The notes: generated from the sequence alone by a model not told the origin. A stretch of 64,000 nucleotides of DNA from Sphaerospermopsis kisseleviana NIES-73 (GCF_002368075.1 NZ_AP018314.1:3409522-3473521); one strand, 5' to 3'. Numbered from the stretch's first letter, positions 45,116-54,688 are shown. Numbers and translations: made by a program.

Positions 45116-45328
45116 GGTTTGCGGTTCGCGTAGCGTGCTGTCAGGCATCAAAGTCTTGTCGTGGAGGCAGGGAACAGGGAACACTTCGACACTTCGACAA
45201 GCTCTGTTACCGCAAGCCCTAGCTAGGGTTTGTTGAAAAAGTTATCTGTGAAGGACCAGTGACAGGTGACAGGTGCTACGCCACGGTGACAGTTTCAAGA
45301 GTTGGATAGGAACGATTTTTTCTTTAAG

Positions 45329-45524
45329 TAGGGTTTGCTGAATAAATGTAAAACCCAGACAGAACAAAGGTTACAGGCTGATAAAGAGGAAAAAAGTGCA
45401 AGGCTTTTCAAGGGTATACCTGAAAAAGTGTGCATTTTTTTGGATTTCTAGAGATAGTAAAGAAATTTTCAAACCTCCTCCTGACTCCTGACTCCTAACG
45501 GAAAGACTTTTTCAGCAAACCCTA
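45329..45524. mobile_element. 196-bp MITE with TAGGGTTTGCTGAA ends
   Basis: TAGGGTTTGCTGAA (45329-45342) and its exact inverse TTCAGCAAACCCTA (45511-45524) bound a non-coding element. A related end (CTAGGGTTTGTTGAAAAAG) stands at about 45223. The ends look like those of a full-size cyanobacterial IS, so it is probably mobilised in trans. The whole gap 45116-45550 holds only this and short repeats. Confidence 0.85.
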
Positions 45525-45550
45525 GTTAGCTTTTTTGTATCGGCAGAAAT

Positions 45551-46192
45551 TTACGATTCATCTTGTAAATTAGAAAGTTCTTTGAAGGCATAATCAGCAA
45601 TTGCTAAACTAACTTTCGCCTGTTCTATTTCTGATAAGCCTGTCCAATCTCGATTTTCAATATTGCTGATTATAACTGCCAATTTTTGTTGGTCATTACT
45701 TCGCATAGCAGGTTCAAAACGACGGGCTAAAACAAATAAGTCTTCTGTGAGCAAATTTGGCAGTAAAGTTTGCACACATTCTACTAATTTCTCACTTGTA
45801 GATTGTTCTACATTATTGATAATTTCCGATGCTTTTTGAGCGATAGTATTTAGCCAACTTAAAGGAACAGAAGGAGCAAAAACACTGTGTAAAGCTGATT
45901 TTATACATTTAGATGGTTGTTCATCACGGTCAGTTTTAGAATGGTAAACTTGATCCCAAATTTTGTCTAAATTCTGATAAAAATCTTGCGATCGCCTAGT
46001 CAGGTCTTCTCCTAGTAAATCATCATATTCAAATTGCTGTTCTAGTTGATGAAAATAAGGTTCTGATTCTTGATCAGCCAGATCCCACGGATAAGTCTCA
46101 TCTTCAGGTTGTAGTAGTGCTGCTAATAATTCTAAATCTACTGTCGATGGTAAAAATTGACAAGTATCTAACTCATGGATTTTATTAATCAT
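45551..46192 (-). CDS. Unknown helical protein in CHAT/PP2C cluster
   Basis: 213 residues, acidic, no signal peptide or membrane helix. An N-terminal acidic part (LLAALLQPEDETYPWDLADQ) is followed by a helical region (WLNTIAQKASEIINNVEQST, LFVLARRFEPAMRSNDQQKL). I do not recognise a family. It lies 123 bp downstream of the CHAT-FHA gene on the same strand, so it may be a substrate or partner of that protease. That is inference from position only. Confidence 0.6.
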   Translation of the reverse strand: MINKIHELDTCQFLPSTVDLELLAALLQPEDETYPWDLADQESEPYFHQLEQQFEYDDLLGEDLTRRSQDFYQNLDKIWDQVYHSKTDRDEQPSKCIKSALHSVFAPSVPLSWLNTIAQKASEIINNVEQSTSEKLVECVQTLLPNLLTEDLFVLARRFEPAMRSNDQQKLAVIISNIENRDWTGLSEIEQAKVSLAIADYAFKELSNLQDES

Positions 46193-46315
46193 GTTTCACC
46201 TCACAATTAATTAGCATTAATTTATTCTTGTTGTCAGCTACAACTGGAATATTCAAATTTCCGCAAAAAATAATTCATTAGTCATGAGTCATTAGTTACT
46301 CTTCCCAATCACCAA

Positions 46316-47905
46316 TCACCAATCACTGTTCATATCTTCAATCACAAATTCCCATGTTTCGCCTTTAGCACTGCCAAACTTTAATTTCATACCTGATGTC
46401 AGAAGTATTTCTTCACGGAGAATTTGTTGCCAACCATTTGGACTTAAACACCAAGTTGTACCGTAAGTAGAAAAATCTTGCAGGTAATAAGTGGGAACTG
46501 ATTGAGAACCAGCGATAATATTCCGGCAGAGAATTTCGGCATGGCGTTTAGAAACATAGAGTTCAGGGATAACAATATCATTATCTTTAGTGCGACCAAT
46601 ACGAGTGACACCAGAACGTAGTAACCAAGTTTTACCTTCTGGTGAAAGCGATCGCAAAGAAGCCGTAGGTATTGGGGAATTTATACCAGAAACAGCAGTA
46701 TCTGGTAATTCCGTAATTCCTTCATCCACACTTTTGATCAAATCACCATGAAAATCTGGATGCAGGTAGAGAACTGGTAAAGTCCAAGCTGGTTGATTAA
46801 ACTTATATACTGTTAACAGTTCTTGTCTAGCTGCTGCCACTGCTTCATCAATTGGTTTACGAGATCGCAAAGCTTCGGCAAAAGCTTGAATAAAACTGTG
46901 ACTTTCTTGGTCTGCAATTTCATCCCGCATCGCTAGTACTGCAGGGACACCATGACGAATCAGGACTTCCGCTAAACTACTTGCAGGTATAGCTTGTTGA
47001 TTAATTGCTGCTGGTTGCGCTCCCCAACAGGCATTAAACACCCCTAATTTTACACCTGTGCGGGTTAATACTTGGGCTAATTCGATGCCATTGAGGGTCA
47101 GATCAGGCCCCAAAAATAATAAACCACCATCAGGGTCTGGCATACCATGACCAGCGTAAAAAAAGACGTTGTAGCTTTGGGTTTCTAACTCTTGAATTAA
47201 CTGTTGTGAAGTGGGTTGCAAGAGTGTCTTCACCAGACAAGCTGATACAGAATTTTTCTGAGATGGACTACATTCTGACAAAATTTTTTCCAGAATAGCA
47301 GCTTCTTTTTCCAATTCTAATTTATCATCATGCCCCAAAACCAACAGGACTTTTAAAGCTGGATCTGTTCGTAAATTTGGCAGAGGTTCAACTTCACTAA
47401 TAGTCCGACTAAATAAAATATCTTGGGAAAGAGATATTGCTGATTGGCCGGGTTCGCGCTGCATAATTTCCCAAGGTAGCGCAATTAGATCAGGGTCACG
47501 AATTTCCAATCGCAAGCGCAACCGTTTATTTTGACCCATAGCCATACCGCGACTACGTTCTAGACTACCAAGAATTTGTCCATCGAATACCCAACGCCAT
47601 AAACTGATGCCTAAATATTGCATCAACCGACTACTGTAGGGACTGGTAGTTTGACCGACCTGGGGTAAATTCAAATCAATTGTCATGTACTTAGCCCCTG
47701 GAGATGTCGAAGCCAAAGCAATATCCAGGGGACTATGACCAGCAAACATTTGCTGCCATTCTTGCCAAATTTGACTCAGTTCAGGAGAAAAAACACAGTC
47801 ACGCAAAACATAACCACTGGGATAGGGAGCTTTAACGACCCAAATGGCGAAATTATCATTTCCAGTATTTACTAGACGAGCGATCGCCAGATTTAGGCAG
47901 GACAT
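46316..47905 (-). CDS. CHAT-domain protease with C-terminal FHA domain
   Basis: 529 residues. After an N-terminal region (SCLNLAIARLVNTGNDNFAI), a CHAT caspase-like domain spans about 130-370. SYNVFFYAGHGMPDPDGGLL holds the catalytic His and LGVFNACWGAQP the catalytic Cys, both present. Residues about 420-505 are an FHA domain (VTRIGRTKDNDIVI, YVSKRHAEILCRN, LQDFSTYGTTWC). It should be a phospho-recruited cysteine protease. It is encoded about 205 bp downstream of the PP2C phosphatase gene and on its strand, suggesting phosphorylation-controlled proteolysis. Confidence 0.9.
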   Translation of the reverse strand: MSCLNLAIARLVNTGNDNFAIWVVKAPYPSGYVLRDCVFSPELSQIWQEWQQMFAGHSPLDIALASTSPGAKYMTIDLNLPQVGQTTSPYSSRLMQYLGISLWRWVFDGQILGSLERSRGMAMGQNKRLRLRLEIRDPDLIALPWEIMQREPGQSAISLSQDILFSRTISEVEPLPNLRTDPALKVLLVLGHDDKLELEKEAAILEKILSECSPSQKNSVSACLVKTLLQPTSQQLIQELETQSYNVFFYAGHGMPDPDGGLLFLGPDLTLNGIELAQVLTRTGVKLGVFNACWGAQPAAINQQAIPASSLAEVLIRHGVPAVLAMRDEIADQESHSFIQAFAEALRSRKPIDEAVAAARQELLTVYKFNQPAWTLPVLYLHPDFHGDLIKSVDEGITELPDTAVSGINSPIPTASLRSLSPEGKTWLLRSGVTRIGRTKDNDIVIPELYVSKRHAEILCRNIIAGSQSVPTYYLQDFSTYGTTWCLSPNGWQQILREEILLTSGMKLKFGSAKGETWEFVIEDMNSDW

Positions 47906-48109
47906 GGATTTGTGGAAACTAAACTCTAAGAACTAATAATTGACAACAAGTTTTGACAACAAGTTTTGACAACAAGTTTTGTTTGGAAAGTGAATTTTAA
48001 TTTTAGTGATCACTAGCATTATGATATCCCATGATGGTGATGAGAATCACTCAGACGCGGGAGTTTAGTCATCAGTTGATGGCGATAAATCTTGTGGGTT
48101 TTCTGAGTT

Positions 48110-50047
48110 TTATGGTGTTGGTGTTTTCGTTGTTGTTGGTTGTGGGGTTGCAGACGGAGTTGATGGGGTAATTGTCGATTGTGGTTCTCGTTGGATTTTG
48201 AGCCAATATCCCAGTCCACCGGCTCCTAAAAGCACACCTAAAATAATCAACAACTGTAGCGGTAGTTTGGCAGTACGCCCAGGCTTGGTTTCTGAAATTA
48301 TTTGAGTTTGCTGGTACTCATTGCCTAAAGCAGTTACATTTGTGGTTCTTGGTGTCAAATCTACTGTTTTACTGGCTGAACTTGTACTGAGCGAAGTCGA
48401 AGTAATAGTCGGAATGTCCGCTTGGAGAATGATATCTGGTTCACCGTATTTGACTTGGTAATGTACTAAAGCGATGGTGACATTATCATGTCCATTTTTA
48501 GTGTTGGCAATTTCTATGAGTCGGGCTGCAACATCTTCTATATTTGTATTGCCGCCAAGAATTGGTAAAATTTCCGTTTCCCACAACTCTTCTACTCGAT
48601 CAAAATCACTCAATCCATCGGAGGTGAGCAAGAAAACAGCATCTTCATCAATGATAAATCGTTGGGACGTAGGATGCAATGAGGCACTCTTGCTCATGCC
48701 TAAAGCTTGGATCAAGGAGCCAGAACCACTATGTTGTAATGCTTCGCGATAAATAGCATAGCCCAATCGTACTTCACGAGAAGCTACATCATCATCTAAG
48801 GTAACTTGATAGCAACCGTGGCGCGTAATCCAATAAGCACGACTATCACCAATATGAGTAATGTACATTTCATGGCCAATCGGTAAGGCTAGAACTAGAG
48901 TAGTTCCCATCCTTTGCCGTCCTTGGCGATGTTCCGTATCATTACGCTGACTAATTTTATCGTTTGCAAGTGCTACTGCTTGTTCTAAATTATTGATGAT
49001 TCTGAAGGGATCTATGTTTTCATCAGCAACAGAAGTGAGTTGCATCACCTCTTGCTCAATAGTTTCAATGGCTAAATTTGATGCTATGTTGCCTCCCTCA
49101 TGTCCACCGATACCATCACAAACAATAGCTAAGGCGGTTTGCTGGGGAGGTTTACTCACGAGAACGCCACTAGGTGGGTAACAAGCATCTTCGTTGCGTT
49201 GACGAGAAGGTCCTTTATCTGTTTGGGTAATAATTTTAATGTTAGTGCTTGGGATTGGCGAGTTTCGTCCACAGGAGGCGATCCCCAATCCTGTCAGTCC
49301 TTGATCTAAAACCGTAATTAATTGTTCAGATGAGTGGATTTCACCATCAATTAAAGCATCAATAATTTGCTTGAGGAATTCAGCTATGGCTGGCTTGGCA
49401 TTTTTGAGGAGTTGTTGCCAAAATACTCCTAATTGTGACAATGTTGGTGCTGTTTGCTGATCAAAACGCAATTCTAATAACCGCACTAAACCCCCTTCCA
49501 CTCTGATTAAATAGGGGTCTAATAAGCTAGAACCGACTCCTTCAGTCAAAAGCGGTTGCCACAAATGCGCTATCTGCCACAGCCAATTCATTTGCCGCAT
49601 TGATGAGGCATCATCCCACGCTGCTGTTAGCTGGCTGCACAGATGTACTTGAGTATATGTACTATCAACTGACAGGGGCGGTTTTTCTAGAACTAAGATT
49701 TCTGGTTGAGATTTTCCTTCATGGAGAGAGATGATCCCATACACTTGTGGTATATGCAAGCGGTAAGGTATGAGGCTTAGATAAGCTTTGATGTGGTATA
49801 AATTATCTAATTCAGGTATTTGGGGTAGTAAACCAGGTTTGAGATCAAGAATGATTGATTGACCAATGACCAAATAGCGATCGGCTAAAATTTCTCCAGG
49901 ACTACCCAGGCTCACACTATCTGCCACTGCCCACAGGTAACGCTTGGGTAAGGGTGTGGAGCATCGCTGGCAATACTTGTGGGTCAAGGGATTGGCAGCT
50001 TGACAATATTCATTTGGGCAGTAAAGCGTTGCCGCGTCATTTTCCAT
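48110..50047 (-). CDS. PrpJ-like membrane PP2C protein phosphatase
   Basis: 645 residues. A zinc ribbon opens the protein (Cys 10, 15, 26, 29; LYCPNEYCQAANPLTHKYCQ). A region of unknown fold to about 265 resembles a degraded kinase-like domain (LVIGQSIILDLKPG). The PP2C domain runs from about 270 to 520 with KGPSRQRNEDACYP, LAIVCDGIGGHEGGNIAS, HIGDSRAYWI and TSDGLSDF carrying the metal-binding Asp residues. One membrane helix (LLIILGVLLGAGGLGYWL) precedes a Thr/Pro tail. Anabaena PrpJ (All1731), a plasma-membrane PP2C needed for heterocyst maturation, has this layout and, as I recall, nearby asr1734 as here. Confidence 0.85.
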   Translation of the reverse strand: MENDAATLYCPNEYCQAANPLTHKYCQRCSTPLPKRYLWAVADSVSLGSPGEILADRYLVIGQSIILDLKPGLLPQIPELDNLYHIKAYLSLIPYRLHIPQVYGIISLHEGKSQPEILVLEKPPLSVDSTYTQVHLCSQLTAAWDDASSMRQMNWLWQIAHLWQPLLTEGVGSSLLDPYLIRVEGGLVRLLELRFDQQTAPTLSQLGVFWQQLLKNAKPAIAEFLKQIIDALIDGEIHSSEQLITVLDQGLTGLGIASCGRNSPIPSTNIKIITQTDKGPSRQRNEDACYPPSGVLVSKPPQQTALAIVCDGIGGHEGGNIASNLAIETIEQEVMQLTSVADENIDPFRIINNLEQAVALANDKISQRNDTEHRQGRQRMGTTLVLALPIGHEMYITHIGDSRAYWITRHGCYQVTLDDDVASREVRLGYAIYREALQHSGSGSLIQALGMSKSASLHPTSQRFIIDEDAVFLLTSDGLSDFDRVEELWETEILPILGGNTNIEDVAARLIEIANTKNGHDNVTIALVHYQVKYGEPDIILQADIPTITSTSLSTSSASKTVDLTPRTTNVTALGNEYQQTQIISETKPGRTAKLPLQLLIILGVLLGAGGLGYWLKIQREPQSTITPSTPSATPQPTTTKTPTP

Positions 50048-50355
50048 ATTTGTCGAACCGATCAGCGATTGGCAATTTATTCAACAGCATGAGTAGCGGT
50101 AATTTAGTCCGCTGATGTTTTTGTACTCAATGATAATAGGAGATTGGGACTGGGGATTGGGGATTGGGAATTATTAACTGGGAACTTTGAACTTTTTCCC
50201 TACACCCTGCACCCTGCACCCTTGCCTTTTCTCCTCTTTCTCCAGGATAGCTACCTCTTTGGGGGTAGTTTTGCCATACACCTAATTTGTTGGTGAGTTA
50301 TAGAGTTATAAATGTAGTTATAAATCTTGTAACTCATCAACAACCACTCTCCATC
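50048..50355. other. Intergenic region with heptamer repeats
   Basis: No gene is seen. GGGGATT units (50150-50172) and CCCTGCA units (50205-50222) are STRRs. The left part must hold the promoter of the phosphatase gene. Confidence 0.5.
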
Positions 50356-50712
50356 TTATTTATTGGCGTTAGATGCAACCTGGGGTAGTCCCATGCTGTA
50401 GTTAGTAACGCGACTAGAGAGATTGTAGCTAATTTCACCTTTTTGTAGGAGCGATCGCAAAAAATGCTCTAGGTCTGACCCAATCCGACGTAAGTTATAA
50501 TCTGTTAGGTCTACACCACTGGAAGCTTCTACTAGTTCATCGAACTTACGATAAACTTTTTGTAGTGTGTCTTCATTCCAGTTAAATTCGTTGTCTGGGT
50601 CAACATCTAACGTCAAGACGTGATTGCTAGGAACTAGTTCATCTTTTTCCATTTCCGCCGCAAAAATGCGAATATGACGGGTTGTGGACTTGAGCAGCAT
50701 CGGGTTATCCAT
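50356..50712 (-). CDS. ndhM: NAD(P)H-quinone oxidoreductase subunit M
   Basis: NdhM is a cyanobacterial/plastid-specific peripheral subunit of the thylakoid NDH-1 complex. 118 residues: [60 protein letters not shown] and [20 protein letters not shown], all family hallmarks. The start MDNPMLLKS is kept; a start at the fifth codon is possible. It is divergent from the Asr1734-like gene across a 704-bp gap. Confidence 0.95.
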   Translation of the reverse strand: MDNPMLLKSTTRHIRIFAAEMEKDELVPSNHVLTLDVDPDNEFNWNEDTLQKVYRKFDELVEASSGVDLTDYNLRRIGSDLEHFLRSLLQKGEISYNLSSRVTNYSMGLPQVASNANK

Positions 50713-51416
50713 AAAAAGGTGTAAGATTTCGGCTAATTACACTGCAACTATTTTAACTGCTCTCCCTCAGCTTAATTGTTTTAACTTACAAGCTTTGAGT
50801 TGAAAATATCTTTTTCGACATAGCCAGTAATATTTAGAACCAGTAAGAATTGGAAAAAATTCTGGGCTAAAATAATTTAGTTCAGTGTATATGTGATGAT
50901 CTACAACCGAATTTCTACAGTTGACAAACTTACTATCTTACCCATTAAATTTTTACAGATCAAAAAGAACACATTGTTGATTTAACCTAAATTGCCTAAA
51001 ATGTTAACTGGCGGATAACAAAGGGAAAATAATCACTAATTTCCATAAGTAACCTCACTATGATTAGCGTAAAAAGTTGCACAGTTATTGACGTTTCCAT
51101 AAAGTTGATGTAAAAACTTTGAAAAAGGTTGGACAAGTTCTTACAGAAACTTTATTGTATAGAATCTTAAAAACTGAATAATAGTGTATGAATTAGATAT
51201 GCCAAAACTACCACGGGAATATCAAAACCTAGACAGTAAAAAACCACTTGGAATAAAAATAGGGGGGAGTGAGAAATTGAACGCAAATTTGATGGATGAG
51301 AAAAGCCTCTTACATTCAATCAGTTCTTTGTATTTAAAGGAAATATAAAGAATTTTTTTTCTGGATATTTTAGTTTCTCACCTGTATAAACACCCAGTAA
51401 AGGAATCCTCAAAACT
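50713..51416. other. Long divergent intergenic region before the Asr1734-like gene
   Basis: 704 bp, AT-rich. TTGACA at 50921-50926 with TTAAAT at 50945-50950 (18 bp apart) is a possible plus-strand promoter. No perfect GTA-N8-TAC site is present; GTA-ATATTTAG-AAC near 50828 is a 5/6 match. A 49-codon frame lies at 51199-51348. The large size suggests a long leader or several start sites for the regulator gene. Confidence 0.45.
51199..51348 (+). CDS. Possible small leader ORF (49 aa)
   Basis: ATG at 51199 opens a 49-codon frame (MPKLPREYQNLDSKKPLGIK, then KLNANLMDEKSLLHSISSLY) ending TAA at 51348, 68 bp before the Asr1734-like gene. It lacks a clear Shine-Dalgarno site. It could be a leader peptide, a small protein, or chance. 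Confidence 0.25.
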   Translation: MPKLPREYQNLDSKKPLGIKIGGSEKLNANLMDEKSLLHSISSLYLKEI

Positions 51417-51698
51417 ATGAACTCCAAAGCATTACCGCGTCAAATCAATAATCTCGAAGTAGGTGTTTATGAGTGCGAAATACATCTCAAGTTCCGTTTG
51501 ATTGAGGAAAAGAGTCTGTTAGGCGATCGCGAACAGCTTTTGCAGGTGCTACTAGACGCACTCACTGAGGGATCTGATGACTTTTTGGAAACACTACAAG
51601 CGTCTGTAAAGGCGCAGGAGGTTTCTGAGTTCAAAGCATCACCTCAAATGAGACGACAACTGATGCGCTTAAGAAACTTTGTTGATAATAGCCAATAG
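51417..51698 (+). CDS. Asr1734/Npun_R1517-family heterocyst differentiation regulator
   Basis: 93 residues: MNSKALPRQINNLEVGVYEC, FRLIEEKSLLGDREQLLQVL, LTEGSDDFLETLQASVKAQE and SPQMRRQLMRLRN. I recognise this as the small family including Asr1734 of Anabaena PCC 7120, whose overexpression blocks heterocyst formation. The AAGGAATCC site stands 10-15 nt before the ATG. It is a strong marker for a heterocyst-forming host. Confidence 0.8.
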   Translation: MNSKALPRQINNLEVGVYECEIHLKFRLIEEKSLLGDREQLLQVLLDALTEGSDDFLETLQASVKAQEVSEFKASPQMRRQLMRLRNFVDNSQ

Positions 51699-52060
51699 AC
51701 AATAGAGAGAAATAAAGTCACTCTACAACACAACCAAGAAGATTATCTATAAGTTCAATTCAGCATCTACATTAACCCCTTGCCAGTTGCACTACCTCAA
51801 AACCTGGATGTCTGTTGATTCGCTCATCCCTTGCTCAAATTTTTGGTTAGGGTGGTTGAAAATTTATACTCAGGGAAATTTCACAAAAACTTAGGGTTTC
51901 ATTTCTATCACAAGAACCCATTTACATTTAGTAGAGTTTGATAGCAAACTCAACCAGGTGCATTTTACCAATCTTACCAATCGTTTTCATTCAATTTGAA
52001 TCAGAAAGCTGTCTCTGTAAATCCTCTTGATCATGGTGATCTTCTTTTTTCGTTTGGCTA
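51699..52060. other. Intergenic region, convergent, small hairpin
   Basis: No gene is visible. GAGTTTG/CAAACTC forms a 7-bp stem with a 4-nt loop near 51935-51952. Nothing else stands out. Confidence 0.45.
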
Positions 52061-52756
52061 CTACTGAGCTAGTCCATGTTCTAAAGCAAATCTTACCAAT
52101 TCTGTACGGCTATTAGTACCTGTTTTACTAAATAACCTGCTGACATATTTTTCGACGTTGCGGACGCTGGTTTCCAAGCGGCGAGCAATTTCTTTGTTCA
52201 TCAACCCTTGTGCTACTAGGTTTAATACACTTTGCTCTCTGGGGGTTAAATCAATTTTAAATGGAGGTGGAGTCTGGGCAATGGCAGTTCTGGGACTTAA
52301 CAAATCTTTGATTTTGGAAATTTCATGGGCTAATTTGGCAATGTCCATGTTTTCACTATCTTCTCCTATCGCTGGGGCTTGAGCAGTGCGACGGGTGAGT
52401 AAATTTTCTACAATGGCTATTAATTCATCAGGATCAAATGGTTTGGGTAGATAAGCGTCAACACCCGCTTGATATCCTTGAATGCGATCGCCTGTCATGC
52501 CTTTAGCAGTTAAAAATACCACTGGTAATGCCTGAAACCGTGGATCCTCTCGCAGTTGTTTGAGAAACTGATAGCCATCCACCTGGGGCATCATAATATC
52601 AGAAATCACCAAATCAGGTGTATTTTGTTGCATCAATTCCCAACCTTCACGGGCGTTACTGGCAACTTGAACACTAAAGCCGCTTTCTTGTAAATAGTCT
52701 TTCACGGCTTCCCGTAACCCTGGTTCATCATCTACCAGTAACAGTTGTGCTGACAT
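52061..52756 (-). CDS. NarL-type response regulator, Rre1/Ycf29-like
   Basis: 231 residues. The receiver domain (1-120) shows LLLVDDEPGLREAVKDYLQE, phospho-acceptor Asp in DLVISDIMMPQVDGYQFLKQ, and VVFLTAKGM with KP in YLPKPFDPDEL. A linker leads to a LuxR-type HTH (LTPREQSVLNLVAQGLMNKE, IARRLETSVRNVEKYVSRLF). The sequence resembles Rre1 (Ycf29), a stress-responsive regulator conserved in cyanobacteria and some plastids. No histidine kinase is adjacent. Confidence 0.85.
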   Translation of the reverse strand: MSAQLLLVDDEPGLREAVKDYLQESGFSVQVASNAREGWELMQQNTPDLVISDIMMPQVDGYQFLKQLREDPRFQALPVVFLTAKGMTGDRIQGYQAGVDAYLPKPFDPDELIAIVENLLTRRTAQAPAIGEDSENMDIAKLAHEISKIKDLLSPRTAIAQTPPPFKIDLTPREQSVLNLVAQGLMNKEIARRLETSVRNVEKYVSRLFSKTGTNSRTELVRFALEHGLAQ

Positions 52757-52900
52757 TGAAAATTCCCTTAGATTTGCTGTTGATTTACCTTTCTCTAATT
52801 TAGCGAAAGTTGGTTAAGATTGGGTACTGGGGATGAGGAAGATTTGAGGCAAGTTATGTTCTAATTGTCTGATAACTCTGCTTATAGTATAAATAATAGC

Positions 52901-52940
52901 AGATCCCCGACTTCTTGGAGAAATCAGGGATCTTTTCTTT
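52901..52940. repeat. AGATCCCCGACTTCT hairpin with T-rich tail
   Basis: AGATCCCCGACTTCT (52901-52915) pairs with AGAAATCAGGGATCT (52919-52933); TTTCTTT follows. On the plus strand it looks like a terminator, but both neighbours are on the minus strand. Confidence 0.75.
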
Positions 52941-53005
52941 AGTGGATATCAATCCAAAATCCAAAATCCAAAATCTAAAATTGGATGACTTCTGACTCCT
53001 TAAAA

Positions 53006-54355
53006 TTAAAATTTCAAATCTTCAGCGCGAATACTCAAAGGTTGAGTATTTTGAGAAGTTTGAGAAGGTGTTGTAGGTTGGGCAAATTTTGTATTAGAGA
53101 GAGCTAGAATAGCACGAGCGTATTGTGGGTCATTTAGAGTTCCAATTAAATTGGGATTAGCAGCTAACTGACGCTCCTGTGCTTCCGTTAAATCTAGCTG
53201 AATATCTGGTATAATTCCTGTCTTGTTAATATCCGTACCTTTGGGGGTATAGTAGTGGGCAATGGTGACAGCTAACCCAGAACCGTCATTCAGTTCATGG
53301 ACTGATTGTACCAAGGCTTTACCAAAGGTTTGACTACCTACAACTACCGCCCGGTTATTATCCTTGAGTGCGCCGGTGAGAATTTCACTAGCACTAGCGG
53401 AATTACCGTCTACAAGTACAGCTAAGGGTCGATTTGTCAAAGCTGTGCGATTGGCTTTGGTTTCTTCACTATCTCCCACACGGTCTACTGTCTTGACAAT
53501 GCCACCATTATCTAGCCACATCCGCGCTATTTCAATACTTGCTTGTAATAAACCGCCTGGGTTGCCACGCAAGTCTAAGACAAAGGAATCAGCGTTTTGA
53601 CGATTCAAGTCACGAATCGCTTTTCGCATCTGATCCGCAGCGTGGCTGCTAAACTCCCTTAACCGAATATAGCCAATGCGACGGCCACCGTCTTGTTTGA
53701 GGGTATAATTTACTATGGGAACTTCGATAGTTGCCCTCGTCAGCTTGACATCAAACTGATTTTTTCCCGGTCTTGACAGTCGTAAGGTGATGGCAGTACC
53801 CGCTTGACCACGAATCAAATTAGATGCTTCTTCCACTTTCATATTGAGAGTGGGTTTACCGTTAATCGCTACAATTTCATCCCCTGTTTTAATACCTGCT
53901 TTCTGGGCTGGAGAATTTTCTAGAGGTTCAACCACTGTCAATCGCTGGTTTTTTTCGTTGATTTCCATGCGAATGCCAATTCCCGTAACCTCTCCAGATG
54001 TTTGACGGGTGAGGGCTTCAAATTGCTTGGGATCCATAAACCGCGTGTAAGGATCACCCAATCTTTGCAAGGCTTGGCGGATAGCTACATAAGCTTGTTC
54101 ATTGGAGGTATATTCTTTGCTTAACAGGCTTTGCCTAATTGCTTGCCAATCTTGTTGATTAAATTTGCCATCAACATATTCCCTATTTACAAGTTGCCAT
54201 ACTTGGTCAACTAACGCTTTTGGACTATCTTGTAAAGCGGCTTGAACACACTTTGTCCAAGCTTGACCAAATAAAGATATAGTAGCAGTTGTAGCGATCG
54301 CTCCACCAATCAAGGCTGCTTGGAGCGGTGAGTGACGTTTCGCAGATTGATTCAT
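53006..54355 (-). CDS. Carboxyl-terminal processing protease (S41 family)
   Basis: 449 residues with an N-terminal signal/anchor (AALIGGAIATTATISLFG). The N-terminal domain (DQVWQLVNREYVDGKFNQQD) precedes a PDZ domain at about 115-210 (GIGIRMEINEKNQRLTVVEP, AGIKTGDEIVAINGKP). The protease core has VLDLRGNPGGLL, nucleophile Ser in VDGNSASASEIL and catalytic Lys in GSQTFGKALVQ. It belongs with cyanobacterial CtpA/CtpB/CtpC; CtpA matures the D1 protein of photosystem II, but which paralogue this is cannot be told. It acts in periplasm or lumen. Confidence 0.92.
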   Translation of the reverse strand: MNQSAKRHSPLQAALIGGAIATTATISLFGQAWTKCVQAALQDSPKALVDQVWQLVNREYVDGKFNQQDWQAIRQSLLSKEYTSNEQAYVAIRQALQRLGDPYTRFMDPKQFEALTRQTSGEVTGIGIRMEINEKNQRLTVVEPLENSPAQKAGIKTGDEIVAINGKPTLNMKVEEASNLIRGQAGTAITLRLSRPGKNQFDVKLTRATIEVPIVNYTLKQDGGRRIGYIRLREFSSHAADQMRKAIRDLNRQNADSFVLDLRGNPGGLLQASIEIARMWLDNGGIVKTVDRVGDSEETKANRTALTNRPLAVLVDGNSASASEILTGALKDNNRAVVVGSQTFGKALVQSVHELNDGSGLAVTIAHYYTPKGTDINKTGIIPDIQLDLTEAQERQLAANPNLIGTLNDPQYARAILALSNTKFAQPTTPSQTSQNTQPLSIRAEDLKF

Positions 54356-54688
54356 GTATACAGATGGAATAAATAATTGTATTGTTGACAGTTTAGCAAT
54401 CAGGCTTTCCTGAAATTTTTAAGTTTTTATACTCTACTTATGAGCTATGCTTAATCTAAGATTAATCCATCATTTTTTCCTTTGTAAATGATGTGGAAAT
54501 TACGGTCTTTTTATTAATAAATATCGCTGGGATGGAAGTGGTTTTACTGTTAAAGCAGCCACAGCATTTGTGTGAATTTCATCACTCCTTTCTTTTTTCA
54601 ACTAAGATCCTTTTCCTAAGATAGCGCTTTGTTGACTTGATGGCTGGATTTTTCAATATTAAACAATAAAGCTTTAATTTTCTATGTT
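54356..54688. other. Intergenic region, nothing recognised
   Basis: AT-rich divergent region between the protease gene and the truncated ydcF-like gene; no repeats, RNA genes or regulatory sites could be supported. Confidence 0.4.

Noticed and set aside
48019-48219. 66-codon His/Gln-rich frame at the 3' end of the phosphatase gene
   Set aside because: It overlaps the Thr/Pro tail of the phosphatase in another phase; its odd composition reflects the repetitive DNA.
50820-50935. NtcA site for the Asr1734-like gene
   Set aside because: Only 5/6 matches such as GTA-ATATTTAG-AAC were found; too weak to annotate.
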